From DASUAS01 sp963809795 (GTDB lineage: Bacteria > Actinomycetota > Acidimicrobiia > IMCC26256 > DASPTH01), in assembly GCA_963809795.1 (NCBI GenBank), contig CAWELN010000006.1, positions 372,001-436,000 of the forward strand: a DNA stretch of 64,000 nt, in the 5' to 3' direction. The notes beneath the pieces were generated by a model, which was not told the DNA's origin, did no database searches, and saw only the letters and a program-made list of their open reading frames with translations. Positions within the stretch are counted from its first letter, which is position 1; each line of letters begins with the position of its first letter. Positions 43,166 to 50,900 of the stretch are shown here, in pieces. The position numbers were made by a program, and so were the translations under genes.

Positions 43166-43762
43166 GTGCCGAGCTCACCTCCACCCGCGGGCCCCGGGGG
43201 CCGCAGCAGCCTGCCGCCGGTCGAACGGCGCGGGCTCGTCGGCCGGCGCGAGCCGGTGGCCATCGTTCTCCGGGAGCACGACCCGGCGTGGGCGCAGCGC
43301 TTCGCGATCGAACGGCAGAAGATCCACGCCGCGCTCGGAGACCGGGCGCTCGTGGTCGAGCACATCGGCTCGACGTCCGTCGTCGGTCTCGCAGCCAAGC
43401 CCATCGTCGACATCTGCCTGGCGGTGCCGGACTCGTCCGACGAGGCGGCCTACGTGCCCGATCTCGAGGCGCTCGGGTACTCGATCCGGGTCCGCGAGCC
43501 GGACTGGCACGAGCACCGAATGTTGCGGACTGCGGCCCGCGACGTCCATCTCCACGTCTTCACCGCCGGTTCGGGTGAGATCGAGCGGCACCTGCTGTTT
43601 CGTGACCGGTTGCGCCGCGACTCCGCCGACCGCGCGCTCTACGAGTCGACGAAGCGGGTGCTCGCGCAGCAAGAGTGGGAGTCGATGGACGACTACGCCA
43701 CCGCCAAGAGCGATGTCGTCGAGGAGATCCTGGCCCGGGCGCGGCGCGCCGAGTGGGAGTGA
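43166..43762 (+). CDS. GrpB-family protein
   Basis: 198 aa from GTG 43166, or 168 aa from GTG 43256, which starts at the conserved VAIVLREHDPAWAQRF. UPF0157/GrpB signature: VEHIGSTSVVGLAAKPIVDI, RVREPDWHEHRML, DVHLHVFTAGSGEIERHLLF and RDRLRRDSADRALYESTK. The fold is nucleotidyltransferase-like and the function unknown. The first start lies 2 nt after the tRNA end, so the shorter form is likely if the tRNA is processed from the same transcript. Confidence 0.85.
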   Translation: MPSSPPPAGPGGRSSLPPVERRGLVGRREPVAIVLREHDPAWAQRFAIERQKIHAALGDRALVVEHIGSTSVVGLAAKPIVDICLAVPDSSDEAAYVPDLEALGYSIRVREPDWHEHRMLRTAARDVHLHVFTAGSGEIERHLLFRDRLRRDSADRALYESTKRVLAQQEWESMDDYATAKSDVVEEILARARRAEWE

Positions 43763-44351
43763 GGTCCCGGACGTGCGCCACGATCTACCGCGCCTTGCTC
43801 GGGACGGGCACTCACCGGTACGTCCTCTCCTCCGGTCGGCGCGATCGGGCATCCTGCCGGGATGGCATTCTCCCTCGACGGGCTGGTTCTGCTGCGCCGA
43901 GCCCACCGAGCTGCAGTTCCAGCGGTCCGGCGCCACCGAGGTGTCGTTCCAAAGTCGTTGCTAGCGCCGGCGCAAGCACATCCGCTTGCACCCGTGCTTG
44001 CGCCCGTGCAAGCACGGGCTCCGGAACAACAATGTGCGCGCGGCGGCGCGACCGAGCGGCGATGGATGTCACAGGGCAGTCGTATGGTCGGACCATGTCC
44101 GCCGCGCAACCACGCCGCCGAGAGCGGCGTGTCGCTGAACGCCATCGCGGTGCAGGCGCTCGCGGCGGCTGCGGGGCCCGAGTTCCTGCGTGACGTGCGC
44201 GCCGGCGGCACGCCGTCGTCGGTGGGCGACGAACGCCGAGTGTTGGAGCGTCCATCGGCCGACCGGATGCACCCGATCGTCACGCAGTACGTGAGCTACT
44301 GGGTCGACCGGTTGGGCGGGGAGGCGACGTCGCGGGTCATCCTGTCGATCT
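43763..44351. other. 589-bp gene-poor segment with hairpins
   Basis: No gene supported with confidence. It holds a cluster of GCAAGCAC/GTGCTTGC inverted motifs (43972-44018) and, near its end, a possible ribbon-helix-helix remnant. Confidence 0.5.
43991..44018 (+). repeat. Perfect 10-bp inverted repeat
   Basis: CCCGTGCTTG - 8 nt - CAAGCACGGG, preceded by GCAAGC ... GCTTGC (43972-43989), so alternative pairings are possible. About 230 bp after the GrpB gene. It may be a terminator or a repeat relic. Confidence 0.6.
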
Positions 44352-44362
44352 TCAAGCTCTGA
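44129..44362 (+). pseudogene. Possible ribbon-helix-helix antitoxin-like remnant
   Basis: The plus frame through this segment reads NHAAESGVSLNAIAVQALAA, which looks like the helix pair of an RHH antitoxin (HicB/FitA-like), then EFLRDVRAGG and a tail ending VSYWVDRLGGEATSRVILSI. No strand-1 sequence or good start precedes it in frame, and no toxin gene is adjacent. The end overlaps the convergent oxidoreductase by 11 bp. Weak call. Confidence 0.25.
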
Positions 44363-45323
44363 GGCGGTCCATCACCCGGGCGCACTCGACGCCGTCGCGG
44401 AACGTCGGCTCGCCGTCGGGGACCTCCCCCGCACGCACCGCGTCGCGTACCACCTCCGCCCAGGCCCGCATCGGCACCAGGTGCGGATCTTCGACCGGCG
44501 CGTCGAAGGCGAAGACCTGGGTCGAGCCTTCGTGCGTGCGCAGCGTGATGCGCTGGTCGCCGACCGACTCGAGCACGCCGTCGGACCCGAGCACGGTGAT
44601 GCGCGTCGGGACCGGCGCGGGCGTGACGAACGACGTGTCGATGGTGACGCTGGCGCCGCCCGCGGTGCGCATCCACGCGGTGAACGCGTCCTCGGCGGTG
44701 CACTCGAACCGGTTGCCGTCGCGGTCCGGCCGTTCGGTGACGGTCACCCGGGTGTGCGCGCCGGCGTCGGTCAGGTCGCCGAAGGTCCAGCGCAGGAAGT
44801 CGATCGCGTGCGAACCCCACGCGCCGATCCAGCCGCCGCCACGCGACGCGTCGAACAGCCACCCGTACCAGCGCAGCGGGATGCGAGAGCCGGCCGCGAA
44901 CGCGCTCCACTGCACGTGCTCGACCGTTCCCACCACACCCTCCTGCACGAGCTCGCGGAGCCGAGCGCGTCCCGGGTGGTGACGGAACTCGAAGTTCAGC
45001 AGCGCGACCACGCCCGCGTCGCTTGCAGCCGCTTCCATCGCGAGCGCATCGTCCTCGTTGCACCCGAACGGCTTGTCGCACAACACGGCCTTGCCCGCCT
45101 CGACCGCGGCGACGACGAGCTCGCGGTGGCAGAACGGCGGCGAGTGCACCGCGACCACATCCACGTCGTCACGCGCCAGGAGCGCACGCCACGCCTCCTC
45201 GTCCCGCGGTGACACGACGTCGACGACCTCGCACCCCTCGGTCGCGGCGAAGACCGGCGCCACCACCCGCCGCCCGAAGCCCCGGCCGATCACGCCGACC
45301 CCGACCGTCGCCGTCGTCCCCAT
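44352..45323 (-). CDS. Gfo/Idh/MocA-family oxidoreductase
   Basis: 323 aa. The N-terminal Rossmann fold is VGVGVIGRGFGRRVVAPVFA, with VDVVAVHSPPFCHRELVVAA and CDKPFGCNEDDALAM (EKP motif as DKP). The C-terminal domain holds SRIPLRWYGWLFDASRGGG and WGSHAIDFLRWTFGD. NAD(P)-dependent sugar or related dehydrogenase; substrate unknown. GGAG lies about 8 nt before the ATG at 45323 on this strand. A longer frame upstream exists but is not supported by homology. Confidence 0.9.
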   Translation of the reverse strand: MGTTATVGVGVIGRGFGRRVVAPVFAATEGCEVVDVVSPRDEEAWRALLARDDVDVVAVHSPPFCHRELVVAAVEAGKAVLCDKPFGCNEDDALAMEAAASDAGVVALLNFEFRHHPGRARLRELVQEGVVGTVEHVQWSAFAAGSRIPLRWYGWLFDASRGGGWIGAWGSHAIDFLRWTFGDLTDAGAHTRVTVTERPDRDGNRFECTAEDAFTAWMRTAGGASVTIDTSFVTPAPVPTRITVLGSDGVLESVGDQRITLRTHEGSTQVFAFDAPVEDPHLVPMRAWAEVVRDAVRAGEVPDGEPTFRDGVECARVMDRLRA

Positions 45324-45419
45324 CCGCCCGCTCCTCGCTCGACCGCCGCTCCTGCGCGGCGAAGGTACTCCTGAGCGGCCGCTGAGCGGCGCGGTGACAG
45401 GACGGCCTGCCGGGGCGTC

Positions 45420-45425
45420 TACGCT
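45420..45425 (+). promoter_or_regulatory. -10 box (TACGCT) before the VC0807-like gene
   Basis: TACGCT ends 12 nt before TTG 45438 and 27 nt before ATG 45453. Confidence 0.35.
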
Positions 45426-45437
45426 TCCCCCTGGTGC

Positions 45438-46196
45438 TTGCTCGCCGGGCAGATGGTCCGCCGACCGAGTTCGGATGGGTTGTCCGCAATGGGCGAGAGG
45501 GTCGCCGATCGGCCGGCGTGTTGGATGCTCGTGCCCGCGGGCCGCGCCCACCACGACCCGGACGCCCCCCGACCGTCCCGTATCCCCTTGCTCCTCGCCG
45601 TGGCGCGTCGGGGCATCCCGGATCTGCTCGAGTCGACCATCGTCCCCGCGATCCTCTTCTTCGTCCTGGTGAGCACCCTCAACGCTGCCGTGGCCATGGC
45701 CGCGGTGCTCGCCTGGGCCTACGGCGCGCTGCTGCGCCGGATCGTGCGGAAGGATCGCATCCCCTCGCTGCTGGTGCTCGCCACGGTGGGCCTCACCGTG
45801 CGCACCGTGGTCGGGCTCCTCAGCGGGAGCACGTTCGCCTACTTCGTCCAGCCCGTCGCGACCACCGTGGTCCTCGCCGCCGTGTTCCTCGGCTCGGCGG
45901 CGATCCGGCGGCCGGTGATCGCCCGCGTCGCCCACGACTTCTGCCCGTTCGCGGCCGAGGTCGCCGACCGACCCGCGGTGACCCGTCTGTTCGGGAACCT
46001 CACCATGGTCTGGGCCGGCGCCCAGCTCCTCACGGCCGGGATGACGTTGGCGATGCTCGTGAGCATGCCGGTCGCCATGTTCGTGGCGTTCAAGACGGTG
46101 GCCGCGCTCGGGATCTCGGTGGCCGCGGTGGTCATCACGATCTCGCTGGCGCTGCGCACGGTGCACTCCGAGCAGCTGGTGTTCGCCCCCGCCTGA
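45438..46196 (+). CDS. VC0807-like integral membrane protein
   Basis: 252 aa from TTG 45438; ATG 45453, 45489 or 45525 are alternatives. It has about six hydrophobic segments, for example VPAILFFVLVSTLNAAVAMA, SLLVLATVGLTVRTVVGLLS, VATTVVLAAVFLGSAAIRRP and TMVWAGAQLLTAGMTLAMLV. The pattern resembles the VC0807/DUF3159-type family, function unknown. A hairpin follows the stop by 13 bp, and the nickel locus starts beyond it. Confidence 0.75.
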   Translation: MLAGQMVRRPSSDGLSAMGERVADRPACWMLVPAGRAHHDPDAPRPSRIPLLLAVARRGIPDLLESTIVPAILFFVLVSTLNAAVAMAAVLAWAYGALLRRIVRKDRIPSLLVLATVGLTVRTVVGLLSGSTFAYFVQPVATTVVLAAVFLGSAAIRRPVIARVAHDFCPFAAEVADRPAVTRLFGNLTMVWAGAQLLTAGMTLAMLVSMPVAMFVAFKTVAALGISVAAVVITISLALRTVHSEQLVFAPA

Positions 46197-46208
46197 CCCG
46201 CCGCCCGC

Positions 46209-46229
46209 ATGGGTGCGGAATGCACCCAT
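46209..46229 (+). terminator. Hairpin between the VC0807-like gene and nikMN
   Basis: ATGGGTGC - GGAAT - GCACCCAT, a perfect 8-bp stem beginning 13 nt after the stop codon. No T run follows. Confidence 0.55.
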
Positions 46230-46251
46230 TGCCGCCGGCTCCGGTGCACCG

Positions 46252-46282
46252 TACCGTCGCCTGAATTGCAATCCCGTCGCAT
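46252..46282 (+). promoter_or_regulatory. Candidate nickel-responsive promoter with Nur-like box
   Basis: A -10-like TACCGT (46252-46257) is followed at 46266-46282 by TTGCAA - 5 nt - TCGCAT. The Streptomyces Nur box is tTGCaa-N5-ttGCAA, so the first half matches fully and the second at 4 of 6, with exact N5 spacing. The box would cover the transcription start of nikMN. A Fur/Nur-family gene lies in the same operon. Confidence 0.45.
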
Positions 46283-46309
46283 TTGGCGGGTGGCGACTCG
46301 GGGGGCGGA

Positions 46310-47437
46310 GTGCACATTCCCGACGGCTACCTCAGCCCCCAGACCTGCGCGGTGATGTACGGCGCCGCCGCGCCATTCTGGGTGGTTGCGGCGCGGCGGG
46401 TGCGCAGGGTGGTCAAGACACGTTCCGTCCCGCTGCTCGCGCTCGGCGCCGCGTACTGCTTCCTCGTGATGATGTTCAACGTGCCGGTGCCCGACGGCAC
46501 CACCGCGCACGCGGTCGGCGCGGTGTTGGTGGCGGTGCTGCTCGGGCCATGGGCAGCGGTGATCGCGGTCAGTGTCGCGTTGGCCATCCAGGCGCTGTTC
46601 TTCGGCGACGGCGGCGTCCTCGCGTTCGGCGCCAACTGCTTCAACATGGCGGTGGTCATGCCTCTCGTCGGCTACGCGCTCTACCGCGCGATCGCCGGGC
46701 GCGTCGCCCTGACGTCGCCTCGGCGCGCCCTCGCGGCGGGTGTTGGCGCCTACGTCGGCATCAACGCGGCTGCGCTCTTCGCCGCCATCGAGTTCGGGCT
46801 GCAGCCGGACCTCTTCTACAAGACGACGGCGAATGGTGGCCACGTACCGTTGTACGCGCCGTTCCACCTGTCGCAAACCATCCCGACGATGCTCGGCGCG
46901 CACCTCCTCGTCGCCGGCGTCGTCGAGTTCGTCCTGACGGCCGGAGTGATCGCGTACCTCCAACGGGCGAACCTCCCGATCCTCCGGATCAACCACCCAC
47001 GAGTGCCCGACGCGGCCGGCGAGCGCATTGGCGATGACGGCCGCGACGTCGCGCCCAGGCCTCGGCTCCGCGGCATCCTGATCGGGCTCGGGGCCCTCGT
47101 CGCCCTGGTTCCCCTCGGTCTGCTGGCGAGCGGCGGCGCGTTCGGCGAGGACAGTCCCTCGAATCTCGACCTGAAGCAGTACGGCCTCGACGCGGTGCCG
47201 ACCGGGCTGCAGAAGTACAGCGACTTCTGGTCGAGCGCGCTGCTTCCGGGCTACGACGTCAAGCACGGCTCGCAGCCGAACCTCGGCTACTACGCGTCCG
47301 CCATCATCGGCACCGTCCTCATCGTCGGCGTCGTGTTCACGGTGTTCCGCGTCGCCGCCCTGCCTCGGCGCCGGCGCGGCGGCCGCGACGGTGACCGCAC
47401 GGACGCCCACGTCGAACGCGACACGGCCGGCGTGTGA
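46310..47437 (+). CDS. nikMN: Nickel ECF transporter substrate-binding subunit NikMN
   Basis: 375 aa. GTG 46310 is chosen because it yields a mature N-terminus (M)HIPDGYLSPQTC: in CbiM/NikM the N-terminal amine and His2 bind the metal, so upstream starts (46283) would destroy the site. Hydrophobic helices follow with TTAHAVGAVLVAVLLGPWAA, ALFFGDGGVLAFGANCFNMA and HLSQTIPTMLGAHLLVAGVV. A C-terminal PDGLE/NikN-like part (SPSNLDLKQYGLDAVP, then a final helix) is fused. It takes up Ni2+ for the hydrogenase. The stop overlaps the next ATG. Confidence 0.9.
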   Translation: MHIPDGYLSPQTCAVMYGAAAPFWVVAARRVRRVVKTRSVPLLALGAAYCFLVMMFNVPVPDGTTAHAVGAVLVAVLLGPWAAVIAVSVALAIQALFFGDGGVLAFGANCFNMAVVMPLVGYALYRAIAGRVALTSPRRALAAGVGAYVGINAAALFAAIEFGLQPDLFYKTTANGGHVPLYAPFHLSQTIPTMLGAHLLVAGVVEFVLTAGVIAYLQRANLPILRINHPRVPDAAGERIGDDGRDVAPRPRLRGILIGLGALVALVPLGLLASGGAFGEDSPSNLDLKQYGLDAVPTGLQKYSDFWSSALLPGYDVKHGSQPNLGYYASAIIGTVLIVGVVFTVFRVAALPRRRRGGRDGDRTDAHVERDTAGV

Positions 47438-48387
47438 TGGGCACCGCCGACGTCGCGACGACCGGGACCGCCGGGCGCCTCTCGCCCGACTGGCTGTTGC
47501 GGGGCGAGATCGGACTGTGTCCGTGTGGCTGCGTCGGAAAGCGGCGACGCGGTGGGTTCGTGGCGAAGACCCTCCGCGGGGTGTCCGGGTTCGTCCGCCG
47601 CGCGATGTTCTCCGACGACGTCGCCGCGACGCCGGGCCTGCTGCAGCGGCTCGACGCCCGGGTGAAGGTGCTCACGCTGCTCGGTCTCCTGGTCGTGGCC
47701 GCGTTCTTGCACTCGATCGCCGCGCTGGCAGCGATGTACGTCGTCGCCCTCGCGATTGCGTCGGCGAGCCGCCTCTCCATCAGGTTCTTCGTCGCTCGGG
47801 TGTGGCTCTTCGTGCCCGTCTTCACCGGGATCGTCGTGCTCCCCGCCACGCTGAACCTGGTCACGCCGGGCACGATCGTCGTCCCCTTGGGCCACTGGTT
47901 CGGCGGCCCGGTCGGACTGACCGCTGAGGGCCTGGAGTCGGCGGGGCTCATCGTCATGCGGGTCGCGGTGTCGATCTCGCTCGTCGTGCTCCTCACCGTC
48001 ACCACGCCGTGGACGCGGTTGTTGCACGGGCTCCGATCGCTGCGGTTGCCGACGACGGTGATCCTCGTGCTGGCGATGGCGTACCGGTACCTGTTCCACC
48101 TGCTCACCTCGGTCGAGGACATGTACACGGCCCGCCGTGCGCGCACCGTCGGCCCCGACCGCGATCTGGGGAACGGGCGGAGGTTCGTCGCGGCGTCGGC
48201 GGGGGCACTCTTCGGGAAGGCGCACGGGCTCTCGGAAGAGGTGTACCTGGCGATGGTGGCACGGGGGTTCACCGGCGACGTCCGGCTGCTGGCCCCCGAA
48301 CGAGTGAAGCGGCGCGACCTGGCGTGGTGCCTCGCCTGCTGTGCCATCGGCCTCCTCCTGTTGTGGGGTGACCATGTCCTCCGCTGA
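47437..48387 (+). CDS. nikQ: ECF transporter transmembrane subunit (CbiQ/NikQ)
   Basis: 316 aa. The N-terminal 45 residues carry CPCGCVGKRRRGGFVAKTLR, an extra Cys-rich basic piece that might bind metal. The conserved core follows: RLDARVKVLTLLGLLVVAAF, several helices, and the ATPase-coupling motif ARRARTVGPD ... YLAMVARGFTGD. It couples NikMN to the ATPase. ATG 47437 (or GTG 47434) overlaps the nikMN stop. Confidence 0.9.
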   Translation: MGTADVATTGTAGRLSPDWLLRGEIGLCPCGCVGKRRRGGFVAKTLRGVSGFVRRAMFSDDVAATPGLLQRLDARVKVLTLLGLLVVAAFLHSIAALAAMYVVALAIASASRLSIRFFVARVWLFVPVFTGIVVLPATLNLVTPGTIVVPLGHWFGGPVGLTAEGLESAGLIVMRVAVSISLVVLLTVTTPWTRLLHGLRSLRLPTTVILVLAMAYRYLFHLLTSVEDMYTARRARTVGPDRDLGNGRRFVAASAGALFGKAHGLSEEVYLAMVARGFTGDVRLLAPERVKRRDLAWCLACCAIGLLLLWGDHVLR

Positions 48388-49201
48388 GCCGCGGTCCACG
48401 CCGCTCCTGGAGTGCCGCGACCTCGAGTACTCCTACCTCGGGCGGTTCCCCGCCCTCGACCGCGTCTCGTTGACGGTCGAGCGGGGGGAGAGCGTCGCCC
48501 TCCTGGGTGCGAACGGCTGCGGGAAGTCGACGCTGCTCAAGCTGCTCGACGGTCTCCTGTTCCCCGACGCCGGCGCCTACCGTGCGTTCGGCACCGACGT
48601 CACCGAAGACCACCTGGAGGACGACCAGTTCTCGCGCGCGTTCCGGGGCCGCGTCGGGTTCATCTTCCAGAACTCCGACGCCCAGGTGTTCTCGCCGACG
48701 GTGCGCGACGAGGTCGCGTTCGGACCCTTGAACATGGGCCTCGAACGCGACGCGGCGGAGGCGCGCGTCGACGACACGCTCGCCATGCTGGACATCACCG
48801 GGCTCGCCGATCGCCCGCCGTACCAGCTCTCGGGCGGCGAGAAGAAGCGGGTCGCCATCGCATCCGTCCTCGCGATGAACCCGGAGGTGCTCCTCTTCGA
48901 CGAGCCGACCGCCGCCCTCGACCCGCGTACGCAGCACTGGATGGTGGAGCTCATCGCCGAGCTCCACGACGTCGGCCGGACGATCGTGCTCGCGACCCAC
49001 GATCTCGAGGCGGTCCCACTGGTCGCCGACCGCTGCGTGGTGCTCGACGAGGACCACCGGGTCGCGAGCGACGGCCCGACCGGCGCGGTGCTCGAGGACG
49101 TCGCCCTGCTCCAGTCCACGAATCTCGTCCACGCCCACGCGCACTTGCATGCCGGCGCAGCCGCGCCGCACGCGCACGCACACGACTCGGGGCACCACTG
49201 A
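48374..49201 (+). CDS. nikO: ECF transporter ATPase (CbiO/NikO)
   Basis: 275 aa. Walker A LLGANGCGKSTLLKLLDG, Q-loop FIFQNSDAQVFSPTVRDEVA, signature YQLSGGEKKRVAIASVLAM, Walker B EVLLFDEPTAALDP and switch LATHDLEAV. The C-terminus is His-rich (HAHAHLHAG, PHAHAHDSGHH), a probable nickel-binding tail. ATG 48374 has a GGGGTGA site just upstream and overlaps nikQ by 14 bp. Confidence 0.95.
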   Translation: MSSAEPRSTPLLECRDLEYSYLGRFPALDRVSLTVERGESVALLGANGCGKSTLLKLLDGLLFPDAGAYRAFGTDVTEDHLEDDQFSRAFRGRVGFIFQNSDAQVFSPTVRDEVAFGPLNMGLERDAAEARVDDTLAMLDITGLADRPPYQLSGGEKKRVAIASVLAMNPEVLLFDEPTAALDPRTQHWMVELIAELHDVGRTIVLATHDLEAVPLVADRCVVLDEDHRVASDGPTGAVLEDVALLQSTNLVHAHAHLHAGAAAPHAHAHDSGHH

Positions 49202-49202
49202 C

Positions 49203-49640
49203 GTGGCGGCGTCGCTCGTCGAGCGGACGCTGGCGGAGATCCGGGCCGGTGGTGGGCGGGTCACGCCCGCACGGCGGGCGGTGTTGGCCGCCATCCTCGA
49301 TACCGGCGGTCACCACTTCACCGCGGCGGAGATCTTCGCCGCGGTCGACGACGCCCGGCCCCGACCCGACCGCGCCACCGTGTACCGCACGCTCGATCTC
49401 CTCACCGAGCTCGGCGTCGTCACGCCCCTCCAGCTCGACGGCGACGCGACCGTCTACCACCGCGCCGACCACCGGCACGGCCACCTCGTGTGCACCGGTT
49501 GTGGCGCGATCGCCGAGCTCCCGGAGGCCGCGCGGCAGCTCCTCGCCGGGTCGGTCGAGGACGAGACCGGGTTCGTCGTCGACACCGGACGGGTCGCGAT
49601 CGCGGGCTGGTGCCGCGCGTGCGCAGGGAAGGACCTCTGA
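49203..49640 (+). CDS. Fur-family metalloregulator, probably Nur-like
   Basis: 145 aa. The winged helix has RVTPARRAVLAAILDTGGHH, FTAAEIFAAVDDARP and DRATVYRTLDLLTELGVVTP. Metal sites: HHF, HRADHRHGHLVCTGCGA and the C-terminal CRACAG (structural Cys4 zinc). Context between nickel-uptake and nickel-insertion genes makes nickel sensing the best guess; Zur or Fur cannot be excluded. GTG 49203 follows the nikO stop by 1 bp, and its stop overlaps the hypA ATG. Confidence 0.88.
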   Translation: MAASLVERTLAEIRAGGGRVTPARRAVLAAILDTGGHHFTAAEIFAAVDDARPRPDRATVYRTLDLLTELGVVTPLQLDGDATVYHRADHRHGHLVCTGCGAIAELPEAARQLLAGSVEDETGFVVDTGRVAIAGWCRACAGKDL

Positions 49641-49984
49641 TGCACGAGCTCGCGCTCTGCCAGGCCATCGTCGACACGGTGACGCGCCACGCCGACGGGC
49701 ACCGGGTGGAGCGGGTGGAGGTGCGCATCGGCCACTTTCGCCAAGTCGTGCCCGACTCGTTGCTGTTCTCGTGGGATCTCCTCGTGGACGGCACCGAGCT
49801 GTCGGGCTGCACGCTGGCGATCGACCACGTGCCCGCGGTCGTCGAGTGCGGCGCGTGCGGGGGCTCGACCACGCTCGACCTGCCGATCCTGATGTGCGGC
49901 ACGTGCGGCAGCACCGACGTGGAGCTGGTGAGCGGTGAGGAGTTCCTCATCGCGTCGATCGACCGAGCGAAGGAGGTGTGTTGA
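49640..49984 (+). CDS. hypA: Hydrogenase nickel chaperone HypA
   Basis: 114 aa. The N-terminal MHELALCQAIVDTV provides the nickel-binding Met1-His2; the zinc domain has VECGACGGSTTL and MCGTCGSTDVEL (two CxxC). It works with HypB to insert Ni into the hydrogenase large subunit. ATG 49640 overlaps the regulator's stop; TGA 49982-49984 overlaps the hypB ATG. Confidence 0.95.
   Translation: MHELALCQAIVDTVTRHADGHRVERVEVRIGHFRQVVPDSLLFSWDLLVDGTELSGCTLAIDHVPAVVECGACGGSTTLDLPILMCGTCGSTDVELVSGEEFLIASIDRAKEVC
49970..49976 (+). promoter_or_regulatory. Ribosome binding site fixing the hypB start
   Basis: AAGGAGG lies 7 nt before ATG 49984 and only 1 nt before GTG 49978, so ATG 49984 is the start. Confidence 0.7.
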
Positions 49985-50772
49985 TGGGTCGGTTCCATCG
50001 TCACGCCGACGGGACGGTGCATACGCACGACCACGAGCACGACCACGAGCACCGCGACGTCGGCGACCACCGGGGCTACGTCGACACCGGCAACGAGCGG
50101 GTGGCGGTGCTCGAGACCATCCTGGCCGAGAACGACCGGACCGCGGACGAGAACCGGTCGGACTTCGCCGCCGCCGGCGTCGTGACCGTCAACCTGATGT
50201 CGTCACCCGGCGCGGGCAAGACCACGCTGCTCAAGCGCACGATCACGATGCTCGGGTCACGCCTGCGCCTCGGCGTCCTGGAGGGCGACATCGCGACGAG
50301 CCTGGACGCCGACGAGCTCAGCGGCCTCGGCGCGCCGGTGGCGCTCGTGAACACCGCCGCCGGCTTCGGTGGCGAGTGCCACCTCGACGCCACGATGGTT
50401 CGGTCCGGTCTCGGCCGGCTGCCGCTGCGCGACCTCGACCTGCTCGTGATCGAGAACGTCGGCAACCTCGTGTGCCCGGCGGAGTTCGACGTCGGTCAGC
50501 ACGCGCGGGCGATGGTCTCGGCGGTCACCGAGGGCGAAGAGAAGCCGCTCAAGTACCCGGTGATGTTCCGGGCGTGCGACGTCGTCGTCGTCAACAAGAT
50601 GGACCTGCTCCCGCATCTCGACTTCGACCTGGACCGGTTCGTGGGCAATGTCCGGGATGTGAATCCCGCGGCCCGTCTCCTCTTCCTCAGCGCGCGCACC
50701 GGTGACGGCCTCGACGAATGGTGCGAGTGGCTGGTCGAGACCAGCTCGAGACACGGAGGGCTCGGGCTTTGA
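49984..50772 (+). CDS. hypB: Hydrogenase nickel incorporation GTPase HypB
   Basis: 262 aa. The His-rich N-terminus (HTHDHEHDHEHRD) stores nickel. G1 is LMSSPGAGKTTLLKR; the metal-site region reads GFGGECHLDATMV (Cys132-His133); ENVGNLVCPAEFD and G4 NKMDLLP follow. Its GTPase activity drives Ni transfer from HypA. The AAGGAGG site decides the start. Confidence 0.96.
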   Translation: MGRFHRHADGTVHTHDHEHDHEHRDVGDHRGYVDTGNERVAVLETILAENDRTADENRSDFAAAGVVTVNLMSSPGAGKTTLLKRTITMLGSRLRLGVLEGDIATSLDADELSGLGAPVALVNTAAGFGGECHLDATMVRSGLGRLPLRDLDLLVIENVGNLVCPAEFDVGQHARAMVSAVTEGEEKPLKYPVMFRACDVVVVNKMDLLPHLDFDLDRFVGNVRDVNPAARLLFLSARTGDGLDEWCEWLVETSSRHGGLGL

Positions 50773-50818
50773 CACCCGACCAGGACCCGAGTACCAAGGT
50801 CTCAGGCGCGCCGGCGTC

Positions 50819-50832
50819 CGGTCCTCGGACCG
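50819..50832 (+). promoter_or_regulatory. Inverted repeat upstream of padR-yceI
   Basis: CGGTCC-TC-GGACCG, perfect 6-2-6, 68 bp before ATG 50901 in the 128-bp gap after hypB. It is a possible operator for the PadR-type regulator; no further evidence. Confidence 0.3.
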
Positions 50833-50900
50833 TGATCGGTGTCGATGGGGGTGTGGCGGTGGAGCAGCTGGTCATCAGCTCCGATGACGATCCCCGTCGC

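Noticed and set aside
43175..43936. Minus-strand frame opposite the GrpB gene
   Set aside because: It mirrors a well-supported plus-strand gene and shows no family motif.
45324..46271. N-terminal extension of the Gfo/Idh/MocA gene on the minus strand
   Set aside because: The frame stays open but its sequence is low-complexity antisense of the VC0807-like gene; the family start and a GGAG site fit ATG 45323.
46207..46309. NiCo or cobalamin riboswitch upstream of nikMN
   Set aside because: Only simple hairpins are visible; I cannot find the conserved junction motifs of either class.
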